Assembly (NCBI GenBank): GCA_002410065.1
Contig: DHQB01000020.1
Span: forward strand, 234,185 to 298,184
Direction of reading: 5' to 3'
Length of the DNA stretch: 64,000 nucleotides
Source of the DNA: Bacteroidales bacterium UBA5349
GTDB taxonomy: Bacteria; Bacteroidota; Bacteroidia; Bacteroidales; Tenuifilaceae
Shown here in pieces: positions 1-9,016 of this stretch. Position 1 is the stretch's first letter. Every line of letters starts with the position of its first letter. A program made the translations under genes and the position numbers. The notes beneath the pieces are model-generated. The model was not told the origin of the DNA and did not search any database. It saw nothing but the letters and a program-made list of their open reading frames with translations.

Positions 1-1037
1 TATAGTCATTCTCAGGATAAACCCAAGGTTTTTCTACCATATAATTCTTAGTATCCCAAGCATCAAAAGAGTTCCATTGCAAAACCATGGTATTTTTATC
101 ATACTTAGGTCCCCAACTTTCGTCAGTTGCAAAATCGGGGTACAGATAATCGATTCCCCCAATATTAATAGTAGAAAAATCGCCATATCCTCCACCGTAT
201 CTTTTCTGATACTTTGGATAATACTTGGCTTGCTCAAAGGTAACACTTGAGTTTACAGAAACACCAATAGTTTTCTCAGCTGATGGTGTCCCTTTTTTGG
301 TGGTAACCATTACAACACCGTTAGCAGCCCTGGAGCCGTAAAGTGCAGTTGCACTTGCTCCTTTCAATACAGAAATAGACTCAACGTCATCAGGGTTAAT
401 ATCCGATGCCAAGTTTCCAAGGTCATATCCACCTGCTCCGGTTGCACCGTAGGAATAGTCAGAGTTATCCAAGGGAATACCATCAACAACAAATAATGGT
501 TGGTTGTTCTTGGTTAATGAGGTATTTCCACGAATGTTAATCTTAGCACCACCACCCATTTGTCCAGAAGCTGTTGTTACTTGAACCCCAGCAATACGAC
601 CAGTAAGTGAGCTAACTACGTTTTGAGTACGAACTTTTGACAGTTCTTCTCCTTTAACATCCTGAACTGCATAACCCAGAGACTTTTTCTCTCTAGAAAT
701 ACCAAGAGCTGTAACTACAATCTCATCTAACGAAAGCATGTCAGACACAAGTACAGCATTAATAACAGTTTTGCCGCCAATTACAATCTCTTGTGTTTTA
801 AATCCAACGGATCTGAACACTAAAGTGGTAGGCACTTTGAGGAGCACCTATTGAGTAACGTCCGTCCAAATCGGAGGAAACTCCAATAGTTGTACCTTTT
901 ACTTGAATGGTAACTCCAGGTAGTGGAGTTCCATCCTCGGTACTGGTAACTGTACCGGTAATTTGCACAGTTTGCGCTTGAAGGAAGCTAACTCCCACAA
1001 ACACAACCGATGCAAGGAATACACATAGTTTTTTCAT
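1..1037 (-). CDS. SusC/RagA-like TonB-dependent receptor, 5' part, frameshifted, runs off the left edge
   Basis: This is the N-terminal third of an outer-membrane TonB-linked transporter of the SusC/RagA family, which imports glycans or peptides with a SusD partner. The ATG at 1037 opens a signal peptide (MKKLCVFLAS, cleavage near LQAQ) and a carboxypeptidase-regulatory-like beta domain (GTVTSTEDGTPLPGVTIQVKG). In this frame the reading ends at a TAA near 798. One base further on, from about 835, the expected sequence resumes (TLVFRSVGF) and stays open to base 1. It carries the family's VVTALGI stretch, the plug domain (GRIAGVQV, NIRGNTSL, LFVVDGIPLD) and GASATALYGSRAANGV. An indel near 835-842 therefore breaks the gene, or is a sequence error. 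The barrel lies outside the window. Family call is secure; functional state is not. Confidence 0.85.
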
Positions 1038-1271
1038 AGAACAAGTTTTAGGTTTAAAAATAGAGCTAATAAACAATTAACGAGGCTAAGGTAAATTAAT
1101 TCTTGACTCAATAACAAACGATTGAAGGTTTTTTTTAAAAAAAACATTGGCTTTAGGTTTGCTATTGCTCAATAGAATTGATTTTGATTAAAATATGAAC
1201 CAAAATGGAGGAAATATTTAGTGACAAACAAACTCTAATTCCCTAGATTACAGATAATATCTTTTGCTTTT

Positions 1272-1307
1272 TAAAAAAAGGCCTGTCTCTTTTAAAAGGG
1301 ACAGGCC
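1272..1307 (-). terminator. Rho-independent terminator of the 1330-2673 gene
   Basis: An inverted repeat, GGCCTGTC (1280-1287) with GACAGGCC (1300-1307), is extended inwards by AT pairs. On the minus strand it is followed by a run of seven T. It lies 22 bases past the stop codon of the upstream minus-strand gene. Confidence 0.8.
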
Positions 1308-1329
1308 CAAGAATATAATCTTTAGAACA

Positions 1330-2673
1330 CTATTTATTTAGTTTGTGCTTCTTTACAAAATCCTCAAGAACACCCTTAAGATCAGGTTTACCAATCTCTT
1401 CCAAATCATAGTGAACCCTTGTTGTAGGCTTCTTAATATTGATAATGCGTGTGAGATCGATAGGTGTTCCAATGATTACAGTATCGCAATCGGTATTGTT
1501 AATGGTAGCCTCAAGGTCTTTAAGCTGCTGCTTACCATAGCCCATCGCAGGGAGAAGGTTTCCTATTCCTGGGTAAATTGCATAGGTCTCTTTAAGTTTA
1601 CCCACAAGGTAAGGACGGGCATCAACTTTTTCAGCAGCACCAAACTTGCGTGCAGCTACTGTTCCTGCCCCAATCTTCATGTTCCCATGCGTTAGGGTTG
1701 GTCCATCTTCAACAATTAGGCAACGCTTACCTTTAATAAGTTCTGGCTTATCAACAGTAATTGGTGATGCTCCGTCAATTACTATTGCATTGGGGTTACA
1801 AATTGCAATGTTGTCGCGAACTGTTTGAATTCCCTCCGGTGATGCTGTATCCATCTTGTTAATTACAACCACATCCGCTAAACGAAGATTTACTTCCCCA
1901 GGGTAGTAACTAATCTCGTTACCTGGGCGGTGTGGATCGGCAACCGTAATGGTCAAATCAGGTTTGTAGAAAGAAAAATCGTTGTTCCCACCATCCCAAA
2001 GAATAACATCGCAACCATCAGGATCCTTTTCGGCTTCATGAAGGATGGCCTCATAATCAACACCAGAATAAATCACATCTCCGCGCACAATATGGGGTTC
2101 GTATTCTTCCATCTCCTCTATTGTACACTTATGCTTCTTAAGATCGTCAACAACAGCGTACCGTTGCACTTTTTGGGCAACCAAATCTCCGTAGGGCATT
2201 GGGTGGCGAACTGCTACAACCTTTAATCCATGGTCCATTAAATAATCTATAACCTTACGAGATGTTTGCGATTTGCCGCAACCTGTTCGGGTTGCAACTA
2301 CAGCAATTACTGGCTTTTTACTTTTTATCATGGTCTCGTTAGGGCCAAGCAACAAAAAATTTGCACCGCAAGCATTTACTTTTGAACTAATGTGCATCAC
2401 ATGCTCGTACTTAACATCGCTATAGGAGAATACACAATCGTGCACCTTATTCTCTTTAATAAGCGATTCTAGATCTGCTTCAGCAACAATAGGAATACCT
2501 TTAGGGTAGAGTTTACCCGCAAGTTCTGTTGGGTATTTACGACCATCAATGTCGGGAATTTGTGCCGCAGTGAAAGCAACTACATTATACTGCTCATTAT
2601 CGCGAAAAAATGTATTGAAGTTGTGAAAATCCCTCCCAGCAGCTCCAATGATAATAACGTTACGTTTACCCAT
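1330..2673 (-). CDS. cyclic 2,3-diphosphoglycerate synthetase-like GTPase/NTPase
   Basis: A 447-residue cytoplasmic protein of the family annotated as cyclic 2,3-diphosphoglycerate synthetase or 'GTPase'. The archaeal members make the internal anhydride of 2,3-diphosphoglycerate with ATP; the role of bacterial homologues is not established. The N-terminus (residues 1-115) looks like a nucleotide-binding fold (VIIIGAAGRDFHNF). A P-loop follows near residue 130 (ATRTGCGKSQTSR). Further on are ILWDGGNNDFSF, a Walker-B-like stretch that also gives the family its signature, and VVINKMD, a G4-like NKxD. The length fits the family. It is a single-gene unit with its own terminator; a TAnnTTTG -7 box sits upstream on the minus strand (2742-2735). 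The family call is good, the enzymatic call is by homology only. Confidence 0.75.
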   Translation of the reverse strand: MGKRNVIIIGAAGRDFHNFNTFFRDNEQYNVVAFTAAQIPDIDGRKYPTELAGKLYPKGIPIVAEADLESLIKENKVHDCVFSYSDVKYEHVMHISSKVNACGANFLLLGPNETMIKSKKPVIAVVATRTGCGKSQTSRKVIDYLMDHGLKVVAVRHPMPYGDLVAQKVQRYAVVDDLKKHKCTIEEMEEYEPHIVRGDVIYSGVDYEAILHEAEKDPDGCDVILWDGGNNDFSFYKPDLTITVADPHRPGNEISYYPGEVNLRLADVVVINKMDTASPEGIQTVRDNIAICNPNAIVIDGASPITVDKPELIKGKRCLIVEDGPTLTHGNMKIGAGTVAARKFGAAEKVDARPYLVGKLKETYAIYPGIGNLLPAMGYGKQQLKDLEATINNTDCDTVIIGTPIDLTRIINIKKPTTRVHYDLEEIGKPDLKGVLEDFVKKHKLNK

Positions 2674-3090
2674 AGACTATTAAATTAATGTTAGGTTAAA
2701 CAAATACAATCAGGTGTTAATAGAAAACACCTAACAAATTTATGTTTTTAAGCCACAGCCAGTGGCTTTAATAAATAAAAATAATACCTATAGGCCAGGT
2801 GTATAATAAAACAACTCGTATTTGCTTGTATTTTTGAATGTTACACAACATATGTTAAGAAACATATAGCGCTAATCAATGGAAGTCCTGAAGCATGTTA
2901 TTCACGATCGCCTTAAAAAACACAACTATTTTCTCTCCAATTTTTATACTTTTACACCGTTAACTAATTGTGGATAGAATGAAGCATCCATATTAAGAGT
3001 ATCCAATAATAATAATTTAAGTCCTAGGGATGTTTCATGCCTGCCTAACGGCAGTTAGACGTACCTTTGAAAAACAAAAAAAACAGACAT
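2674..3090. other. Divergent intergenic region with two hairpins and two -7 boxes
   Basis: No gene is visible in these 417 bases. They hold two perfect 7-bp hairpins: AGGTGTT (2712-2718) with AACACCT (2726-2732), and AAGCCAC (2750-2756) with GTGGCTT (2762-2768). CAAATTTA at 2735-2742 reads TAAATTTG on the minus strand and is a plausible -7 element for the 1330-2673 gene. A small GC-rich inverted repeat (3041-3058) and a TACCTTTG box (3062-3069) precede lptB. The middle (2770-3000) is AT-rich, with nothing recognised. Confidence 0.5.
3062..3069 (+). promoter_or_regulatory. -7 box (TACCTTTG) of the lptB promoter
   Basis: TACCTTTG matches the Bacteroidota -7 consensus TAnnTTTG exactly. It lies 21 bases before the lptB ATG, so a transcript would begin just before the start codon. 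No clear TTG lies at the -33 position. The box directly abuts the inverted repeat CTGCC-TAAC-GGCAG (3041-3054). Confidence 0.5.
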
Positions 3091-3816
3091 ATGAAACTAC
3101 ATACCGACAAACTGGTTAAAAAATACAGATCGAGAACTGTCGTAAAAGGTGCATCTGTTGAAGTAAACCAAGGGGAAATAGTAGGTTTATTGGGACCTAA
3201 TGGTGCTGGTAAAACAACAACCTTTTACATGATGGTAGGCTTAATAACGCCTAATTCAGGGAGAATATTTTTAGATAATGAGGATATCACAAAGGAGCCC
3301 GTTTACAGAAGAGCTCAGCGAGGAATTGGTTATCTTGCCCAAGAGGCTTCAGTTTTTAGAAAGCTGAGCGTTGAGGATAACCTTAAGGCAGTGCTTGAAA
3401 TGACCAAATTCAGCAAAGAGTATCAAAAAGAAAAGGTTGAATCATTGATAAGCGAGTTTGGGCTTCAGAGAATACGAAAAAGTCTAGGGATCCAGCTAAG
3501 TGGCGGCGAACGACGCAGAACTGAGATAGCAAGAGCACTAGCCCTCGAACCAAAGTTCATCCTTCTCGATGAGCCTTTTGCTGGAGTAGACCCCATTGCT
3601 GTTGAAGATATTCAATCAATAGTTGCCAAACTTAAGGAGAAAAACATTGGAATACTCATAACCGACCATAACGTTCACGAAACCCTTAGTATTACGGACA
3701 GGGCTTATCTCCTATTTGAGGGTGATATTCTAAAGGCAGGAACGGCTGAAGAACTTGCAGAGGATCCAGAGGTTAGAAAAGTTTATCTTGGCCAAAACTT
3801 TGAACTCCGCAGATAG
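3091..3816 (+). CDS. lptB: LPS export ABC transporter ATP-binding protein LptB
   Basis: The 241-residue cytoplasmic ATPase that, with LptF/LptG, extracts lipopolysaccharide from the inner membrane into the Lpt bridge. Visible motifs are Walker A GPNGAGKTTT (near residue 38), the Q-loop region GYLAQEASVFRKLSV typical of LptB, the signature LSGGERRRTEIARAL, Walker B FILLDEPFAGVDP and the switch histidine in LITDHNVHETL. The start is the ATG at 3091, preceded by a -7 box at 3062. A TTG at 3067 is in frame but overlaps that box. The gene is convergent with kdsD, so two LPS-pathway genes adjoin. Confidence 0.95.
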   Translation: MKLHTDKLVKKYRSRTVVKGASVEVNQGEIVGLLGPNGAGKTTTFYMMVGLITPNSGRIFLDNEDITKEPVYRRAQRGIGYLAQEASVFRKLSVEDNLKAVLEMTKFSKEYQKEKVESLISEFGLQRIRKSLGIQLSGGERRRTEIARALALEPKFILLDEPFAGVDPIAVEDIQSIVAKLKEKNIGILITDHNVHETLSITDRAYLLFEGDILKAGTAEELAEDPEVRKVYLGQNFELRR

Positions 3817-3837
3817 GGTTATACCAAAAAGTTCCCC

Positions 3838-4800
3838 TTATACAATACCTTCCCTGAGTAAATCGTGCAGGTGAATCATGCCAACATATTTCCCTTCTTT
3901 AGTTACAAGCAATTGGGTTATTTTATTGTTCTCCATTAGGTTAAATGCATTAATGGCCATTTCATCATAATCTATTGCTTTGGGGGATACTGACATGATC
4001 ATCTCGGCTGTAAAATTGGTTGTATCGGTATTCTTCTGCAACATACGCCTTAAATCACCATCGGTGACAATTCCTGCAATTTGGCCCTTATCGTTAACTA
4101 CAGCTGTGGCGCCCAATCGCTTCGACGAGATTTCTATTATAACGTTTTGAAGTGATTCATTAAGGTTGACCCTTGGCAAGAGCTGCTCGTCAAAAATATC
4201 GGACACCCTCATATACAGTTTTTTTCCTAGCGACCCACCTGGGTGAAATCGTGCAAAATCTGCAGGGGTAAAACCTCGTAACTTGAGCAAGCAAACTGCA
4301 AGTGCATCGCCAATAACCAATTGCGCTGTTGTGCTTGAGGTTGGCGCTAAATTATTTGGGCAAGCCTCGGCCTCAACGGTTGCTTTTAAAACAAAATCGG
4401 CCTTTTGTCCTAAGTAGCTATTGACGTTTGAAACCAAGCCCAAGAGCTTGTTTCCCAAATTTTTGATTAACGGAACCAGCACCTTAATCTCTGGGGTATT
4501 ACCACTTTTCGAAAGGCAAAGAATTACATCATCGTGCTGAATGATCCCTAAATCACCATGAATAGCGTCGGCAGCATGCATAAAAATTGCTGGTGTGCCC
4601 GTTGAATTGAAAGTTGCAACAATTTTTTCAGCAATAATTGCGCTTTTTCCTATCCCTGTTACAATAACCCTTCCTTTCGATTCAAATATTAATTTCACTG
4701 ATTGTTCAAAGTCAGCATCAATATAGTTTACCAAATTCCCAATTGCCTTGGACTCTGTTTCTATGGTCTGCTTGGCAAGATGATTTATATCAATTTGCAT
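3838..4800 (-). CDS. kdsD: KpsF/GutQ-family arabinose-5-phosphate isomerase
   Basis: A 320-residue cytoplasmic isomerase that converts ribulose 5-phosphate to arabinose 5-phosphate, the first step towards Kdo of the LPS core. The SIS sugar-isomerase domain spans about residues 30-170 (VTGIGKSAIIAEKI, LSKSGNTPEI, the NLAPTSSTTAQLVIGDAL signature, and RFHPGGSLGKKL). Two CBS domains follow (about 205-320). This is the full-length KdsD/KpsF architecture, and no capsule genes lie nearby, so the housekeeping kdsD role is preferred. It is divergent from recQ across 143 bases. The minus-strand TACTTTTG at 4895-4888 is a possible -7 box. Confidence 0.93.
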   Translation of the reverse strand: MQIDINHLAKQTIETESKAIGNLVNYIDADFEQSVKLIFESKGRVIVTGIGKSAIIAEKIVATFNSTGTPAIFMHAADAIHGDLGIIQHDDVILCLSKSGNTPEIKVLVPLIKNLGNKLLGLVSNVNSYLGQKADFVLKATVEAEACPNNLAPTSSTTAQLVIGDALAVCLLKLRGFTPADFARFHPGGSLGKKLYMRVSDIFDEQLLPRVNLNESLQNVIIEISSKRLGATAVVNDKGQIAGIVTDGDLRRMLQKNTDTTNFTAEMIMSVSPKAIDYDEMAINAFNLMENNKITQLLVTKEGKYVGMIHLHDLLREGIV

Positions 4801-4943
4801 TACATTAAGATTTTTTATTTATAATTTTATAAATTGTTAACAATGAAATTGTGAAAAGATCTAAAGTTTTCGTTAACTTTAAGATTACAAAAGTAGTTGA
4901 TTTTTTTATTTGATTTGAAAAAGGATTAGTTTGAAATATTACG

Positions 4944-7148
4944 ATGCAAAAAGTGAAAATAGAATCTGAAATATCATTGCATAAACATTTAAGCAATCAC
5001 TTCGGTTTCTCTAGTTTTAAGGGAAATCAAGAAGTTATTATAAGAAACGTACTTGCGGGAAACGACACATTTGTTCTTATGCCCACAGGTGGAGGCAAAT
5101 CGCTTTGCTATCAGCTACCAGCTCTTATTAGCGAGGGAACAGCCATAATTATTTCGCCCCTAATTGCACTAATGAAAAATCAGGTTGATGCTATGCGGGG
5201 CTTTAGCATGGAGGATGGGATTGCACACTTTCTTAACTCGTCGCTGAACAAAACACAGATACAGAGGGTAAAAAACGATATGCTAAGCGGTAAAACCAAA
5301 ATGCTATACGTTGCCCCCGAATCGCTTACAAAAGAGGAAAATATACAATTTCTTAAGCAAGTAAAAATTTCTTTCTATGCCATTGATGAGGCGCACTGTA
5401 TATCGGAGTGGGGACATGACTTTAGGCCTGAATACCGAAGAATAAGACCAATCATTAATGAGATTGGCACCGCACCCATAATTGCCCTTACTGCCACTGC
5501 AACGCCTAAAGTTCAGAGCGATATACAGAAAAACCTTGGCATGCTTGAGGCAAATGTCTTTAAATCGTCGTTTAACCGCCCAAACCTATACTACGAGGTT
5601 AGGCCAAAGGTAAATACGACCCGCGAGATCATTAAGTTCATCAAGAACAATCAGGGCAAATCGGGTATTATCTACTGTCTTAGTCGGAAAAAGGTTGAGG
5701 AAATTGCCGAGGTACTTCAGGTTAACGACATAAAAGCTCTGGCTTACCATGCAGGCATGGACTCAACAACACGAAGTGGGAATCAGGATAAGTTTCTGAT
5801 GGAAGAGGTTGATGTAATAGTGGCAACCATTGCATTTGGCATGGGTATCGACAAACCCGATGTTCGTTTTGTTATCCATTATGATATTCCCAAAAGCCTT
5901 GAGGGTTACTATCAAGAAACTGGCCGTGCCGGTCGTGATGGTGGTGAAGGTAGGTGTATAACGTTTTACAGCTACAAGGATATCCAAAAGCTTGAGAAAT
6001 TTATGCAGGGCAAGCCCGTGGCTGAGCAAGAAATAGGTAAACAGTTACTACTCGAAACGGTTTCTTACGCTGAATCATCGGTTTGCCGTCGAAAAATGCT
6101 TCTGCACTACTTTGGAGAAGTGTACCATGAGGAGAACTGCTCGGCATGCGATAACTGTTTACACCCTAAAACACAGTTCGAGGGGCAAGAGTACCTCCAA
6201 TTGCTGTTGGAAACAATAGTTGCTGTTAAAGAAAAATTTAAAGCAGATCACGTTGCAAATATTCTTTGCGGACATATTACTACCACCATAAAATCGTACA
6301 AGCATAATAAGCTTGAAATGTTTGGCGAAGGAAGCGAAAAGGATGTTCGATTCTGGAACGCCATTATTAGGCAGTCGTTAGTTGCAAAGTACATCGATAA
6401 GGATATTGAAAATTATGGGTTATTGATGATAACCGAGAAGGGCCGAGAATTCATGGATAAGCCTCACGAAATTATGTTTACCCAAGATCATGAGTTTGAA
6501 GAGTCGGACGAAGATGATGTAAACATTGGTCAGGCTGGGAAAAGCGGTTCTTGCGACGAGGAACTATTCGCCATGCTTAAGGATTTGCGCAAGAAGATTG
6601 CTAAAAAGAAAAACCTTCCTCCATTCGTTGTTTTCCAAGATCCATCGCTTGAGGATATGGCCATTCAGTACCCTATAACCATCGATGAACTTCAAAACAT
6701 TACCGGCGTTGGTGCTGGAAAAGCTAAGCGCTACGGCAAAGATTTTATTGAGCTAATTGCTGCCTATGTTGAGGATAAAGAGATTATCCGACCTCTGGAT
6801 ATGGTGGTTAAATCTGTGGCCAATAAATCACTACTCAAAGTGTTTATAATCCAGAGCATCGACCGCAAAATGGATCTAGAGGACATTGCCAATGCCAAAG
6901 ACCTTGACATGAGCGAGTTGATTACCGAAATTGAGGCCATTGTTAACTCAGGTACAAAACTCAATATCGACTACTATATACAAAGCACAATCGACAACGA
7001 GAAGGTTGATGAGATTTTTGACTATTTTAGGGAAGAGGCAGAGACCGAATCGATTGAAGAAGCGATAGAATATCTTGGCGAAGAAGATTTTACCGAGGAG
7101 GAGATTCGCCTTGTCCGTGTACAGTTTATTTCCGAGATAGGAAATTAA
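4944..7148 (+). CDS. recQ: ATP-dependent DNA helicase RecQ
   Basis: A 734-residue 3'-5' DNA helicase for repair and recombination. Superfamily 2 motifs are all present: motif I PTGGGKSLCYQLPAL, motif II DEAHCISEWGHDFRP, motif III ALTATATP, and motif VI YYQETGRAGRDG. The RecQ zinc site is visible as C-x(n)-C-x2-C-x2-C in CRRKMLL and ENCSACDNC. An RQC winged-helix region follows, then an HRDC-like domain (about 540-620, with PPFVVFQD and GVGAGKAKRYG). An acidic C-terminal tail of about 110 residues is common in Bacteroidota RecQ. A near-consensus promoter (TTG at 4849, TAACTTTA at 4874) lies upstream. Confidence 0.96.
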   Translation: MQKVKIESEISLHKHLSNHFGFSSFKGNQEVIIRNVLAGNDTFVLMPTGGGKSLCYQLPALISEGTAIIISPLIALMKNQVDAMRGFSMEDGIAHFLNSSLNKTQIQRVKNDMLSGKTKMLYVAPESLTKEENIQFLKQVKISFYAIDEAHCISEWGHDFRPEYRRIRPIINEIGTAPIIALTATATPKVQSDIQKNLGMLEANVFKSSFNRPNLYYEVRPKVNTTREIIKFIKNNQGKSGIIYCLSRKKVEEIAEVLQVNDIKALAYHAGMDSTTRSGNQDKFLMEEVDVIVATIAFGMGIDKPDVRFVIHYDIPKSLEGYYQETGRAGRDGGEGRCITFYSYKDIQKLEKFMQGKPVAEQEIGKQLLLETVSYAESSVCRRKMLLHYFGEVYHEENCSACDNCLHPKTQFEGQEYLQLLLETIVAVKEKFKADHVANILCGHITTTIKSYKHNKLEMFGEGSEKDVRFWNAIIRQSLVAKYIDKDIENYGLLMITEKGREFMDKPHEIMFTQDHEFEESDEDDVNIGQAGKSGSCDEELFAMLKDLRKKIAKKKNLPPFVVFQDPSLEDMAIQYPITIDELQNITGVGAGKAKRYGKDFIELIAAYVEDKEIIRPLDMVVKSVANKSLLKVFIIQSIDRKMDLEDIANAKDLDMSELITEIEAIVNSGTKLNIDYYIQSTIDNEKVDEIFDYFREEAETESIEEAIEYLGEEDFTEEEIRLVRVQFISEIGN

Positions 7149-7202
7149 CCATAGTTCAACAAGGAGATACTTTCAAACAAAGAAATCATCATTTAATCCG
7201 TT

Positions 7203-8093
7203 ATGGAGAGCGTGTTAACTGTAAATAGTTTATCAAAGAACTTTGGCAATATTAAGGCAATTCAAAACATCTCTTTCAACATTAAGAAAGGGCAGGTTAT
7301 TGGGTTACTTGGTCCAAACGGAAGTGGTAAAACCACAACTTTATCAATAGTTATTGGTATAAAAAGGGCTTCGTACGGTTCGTTCTCATGGTTTAACCTA
7401 CCCGAAGGGAAAACAGCAAACACTAGAATAGGCTCATTAATTGAGATCCCCTATTTTTATCCCTACTTGAGCCTTAATCGAAACCTCCAAATTGCTGCTC
7501 AGGTTAAAGGAGTCAACCCAAATCAAATACCCCAAATATTGGACATGGTTGACCTAGACAAGCGGGCAAACTCTAAATACCAAACCCTCTCACTTGGCAT
7601 GAAACAGCGTCTTGCCATAGCAAGCGCACTACTTGGCAACCCTGAGGTTTTAGTCCTCGATGAGCCAACCAACGGACTCGACCCAGAGGGAATTGCGGAG
7701 GTTAGAGAAATTATTATTGAGCAATCGAGGCAAGGTAGAACCATTCTTTTAGCAAGCCACATACTTGATGAGGTGGAAAAGGTATGTAGCGATGTCATCA
7801 TTCTAAAGCAGGGAAAGATAATTAGCCAAGGCCGTGTTAACGAGCTATTATCGGAAAAACACATGGTAATTCTGAGTGCGGATAATAACGAGGATCTTTA
7901 CGCCCAATTGTCAAACTACAAAGGCATAGAGATAGTTGAAAAACGAAGCGATAGCCTGCTTGTTGCTTGGGAGGATGCTGGAACAATACCCGAAATTAAT
8001 CAATGGTTAATGCATAAGGGTATCGTATTATCCCGAATTGAGCCAGTTAAAAAATCGCTTGAATCGCAATTTCTACAAATTATTAAACAGTAA
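7203..8093 (+). CDS. ABC transporter ATP-binding protein (CcmA/BcrA-NatA type)
   Basis: A 296-residue ATPase of the ABC-2 exporter class. Walker A is GPNGSGKTTTL near residue 38, the signature is LSLGMKQRLAIASALLG, Walker B is VLVLDEPTNGLDPEG, and the H-loop is LLASHILDEVEKVC. The C-terminal 70 residues form the accessory domain seen in BcrA/NatA-type ATPases. It lies 15 bases before a membrane subunit, so the pair should form one exporter. The gap from recQ is only 54 bases, so read-through from recQ is possible. The substrate cannot be told from sequence. Confidence 0.85.
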   Translation: MESVLTVNSLSKNFGNIKAIQNISFNIKKGQVIGLLGPNGSGKTTTLSIVIGIKRASYGSFSWFNLPEGKTANTRIGSLIEIPYFYPYLSLNRNLQIAAQVKGVNPNQIPQILDMVDLDKRANSKYQTLSLGMKQRLAIASALLGNPEVLVLDEPTNGLDPEGIAEVREIIIEQSRQGRTILLASHILDEVEKVCSDVIILKQGKIISQGRVNELLSEKHMVILSADNNEDLYAQLSNYKGIEIVEKRSDSLLVAWEDAGTIPEINQWLMHKGIVLSRIEPVKKSLESQFLQIIKQ

Positions 8094-8108
8094 ACACAGG
8101 GAGGGTGT

Positions 8109-8933
8109 ATGCTTAAAAAACTGCTAACAATCGAGGGTCATAAAACGCTTTTCTATCCTACCTTCAGAACCATATTGATAATACATGCCATACTCTTTTT
8201 GCTTGTTACGGCTGTTGCAAGCAATATCAGCCTCACAACGCAAGGGATTAGGATTGACAAAGTTTTTCAGTTTCCACACGTTTGGAATACTTTAGCATGG
8301 ATTGCCAGCTGGTTTAACTTATTGCTGGGCATATTGGCTATCCTTCTGGTAAGTAACGAGTTTCAGTTTAAAACTTTTAGGAAGCATATTATTGATGGTC
8401 TATCTAGAAATGAGATTTTACTGTCAAAACTCTTTGTGTTCACTCTTTTGGCAGCCTATACCATGATCTTGGTGTTTATCTCAGGGATTTTGTTTGGTAT
8501 TGCCAAATCGCCCACCTTTAGCATTAACGATTTTATACAAGGATTACCCTACCTACCTGTTCTCTTTATCCAATCGTTGGGGTATATGCTTTTGGGTATG
8601 CTTATGGCTTTTCTTTTCAAAAATTCAGCCTTTTCAATAATCGCATTCTTACTCTACTTTTTCCCTGTTGAGCCTATAATTAGGGCTTTTATGTCCGATG
8701 GAGTTGCAGCTTTTATGCCTGCAAAAACCATTGCCAACCTAACACCCATGCCCGATTTTGTTGGTATATCGCTTAGTGATATTATTCAAATATCAAATGG
8801 ATCAAGCAGTCTTGAGGCTATGGGTATAGGTAGCGAGTCCTTGCCTCTTTTGGTTACTACCTTAATTGCTATTGGTTACTGCTTACTTTTTGGTTTGGTT
8901 ACAAAATTAATTGTTGACCATAAGAACTTTTAG
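8109..8933 (+). CDS. ABC-2 type transporter permease
   Basis: A 274-residue integral membrane protein with about six hydrophobic segments: near 20-40, 62-85, 112-135, 150-185 (two) and 245-268. It has the ABC-2 topology in which the first helix is followed by a periplasmic stretch. The phrase VSNEFQFKTFRKHIIDGLSR after the second helix is typical of the family's cytoplasmic coupling region. It is translated 15 bases after the ATPase gene and is its obvious partner. The exported compound is unknown. Confidence 0.8.
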   Translation: MLKKLLTIEGHKTLFYPTFRTILIIHAILFLLVTAVASNISLTTQGIRIDKVFQFPHVWNTLAWIASWFNLLLGILAILLVSNEFQFKTFRKHIIDGLSRNEILLSKLFVFTLLAAYTMILVFISGILFGIAKSPTFSINDFIQGLPYLPVLFIQSLGYMLLGMLMAFLFKNSAFSIIAFLLYFFPVEPIIRAFMSDGVAAFMPAKTIANLTPMPDFVGISLSDIIQISNGSSSLEAMGIGSESLPLLVTTLIAIGYCLLFGLVTKLIVDHKNF

Positions 8934-9016
8934 CTGACCAAAACTGTTATCAGTTATTGACATCTACATTAGGAATCGTTATATTTACCTAATTGATTAA
9001 CCCAAAACATACTGAT

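Noticed and set aside
4805..4996. 63-codon minus-strand open frame between kdsD and recQ
   Set aside because: It covers the divergent promoter region and the recQ start, with AT-driven composition.
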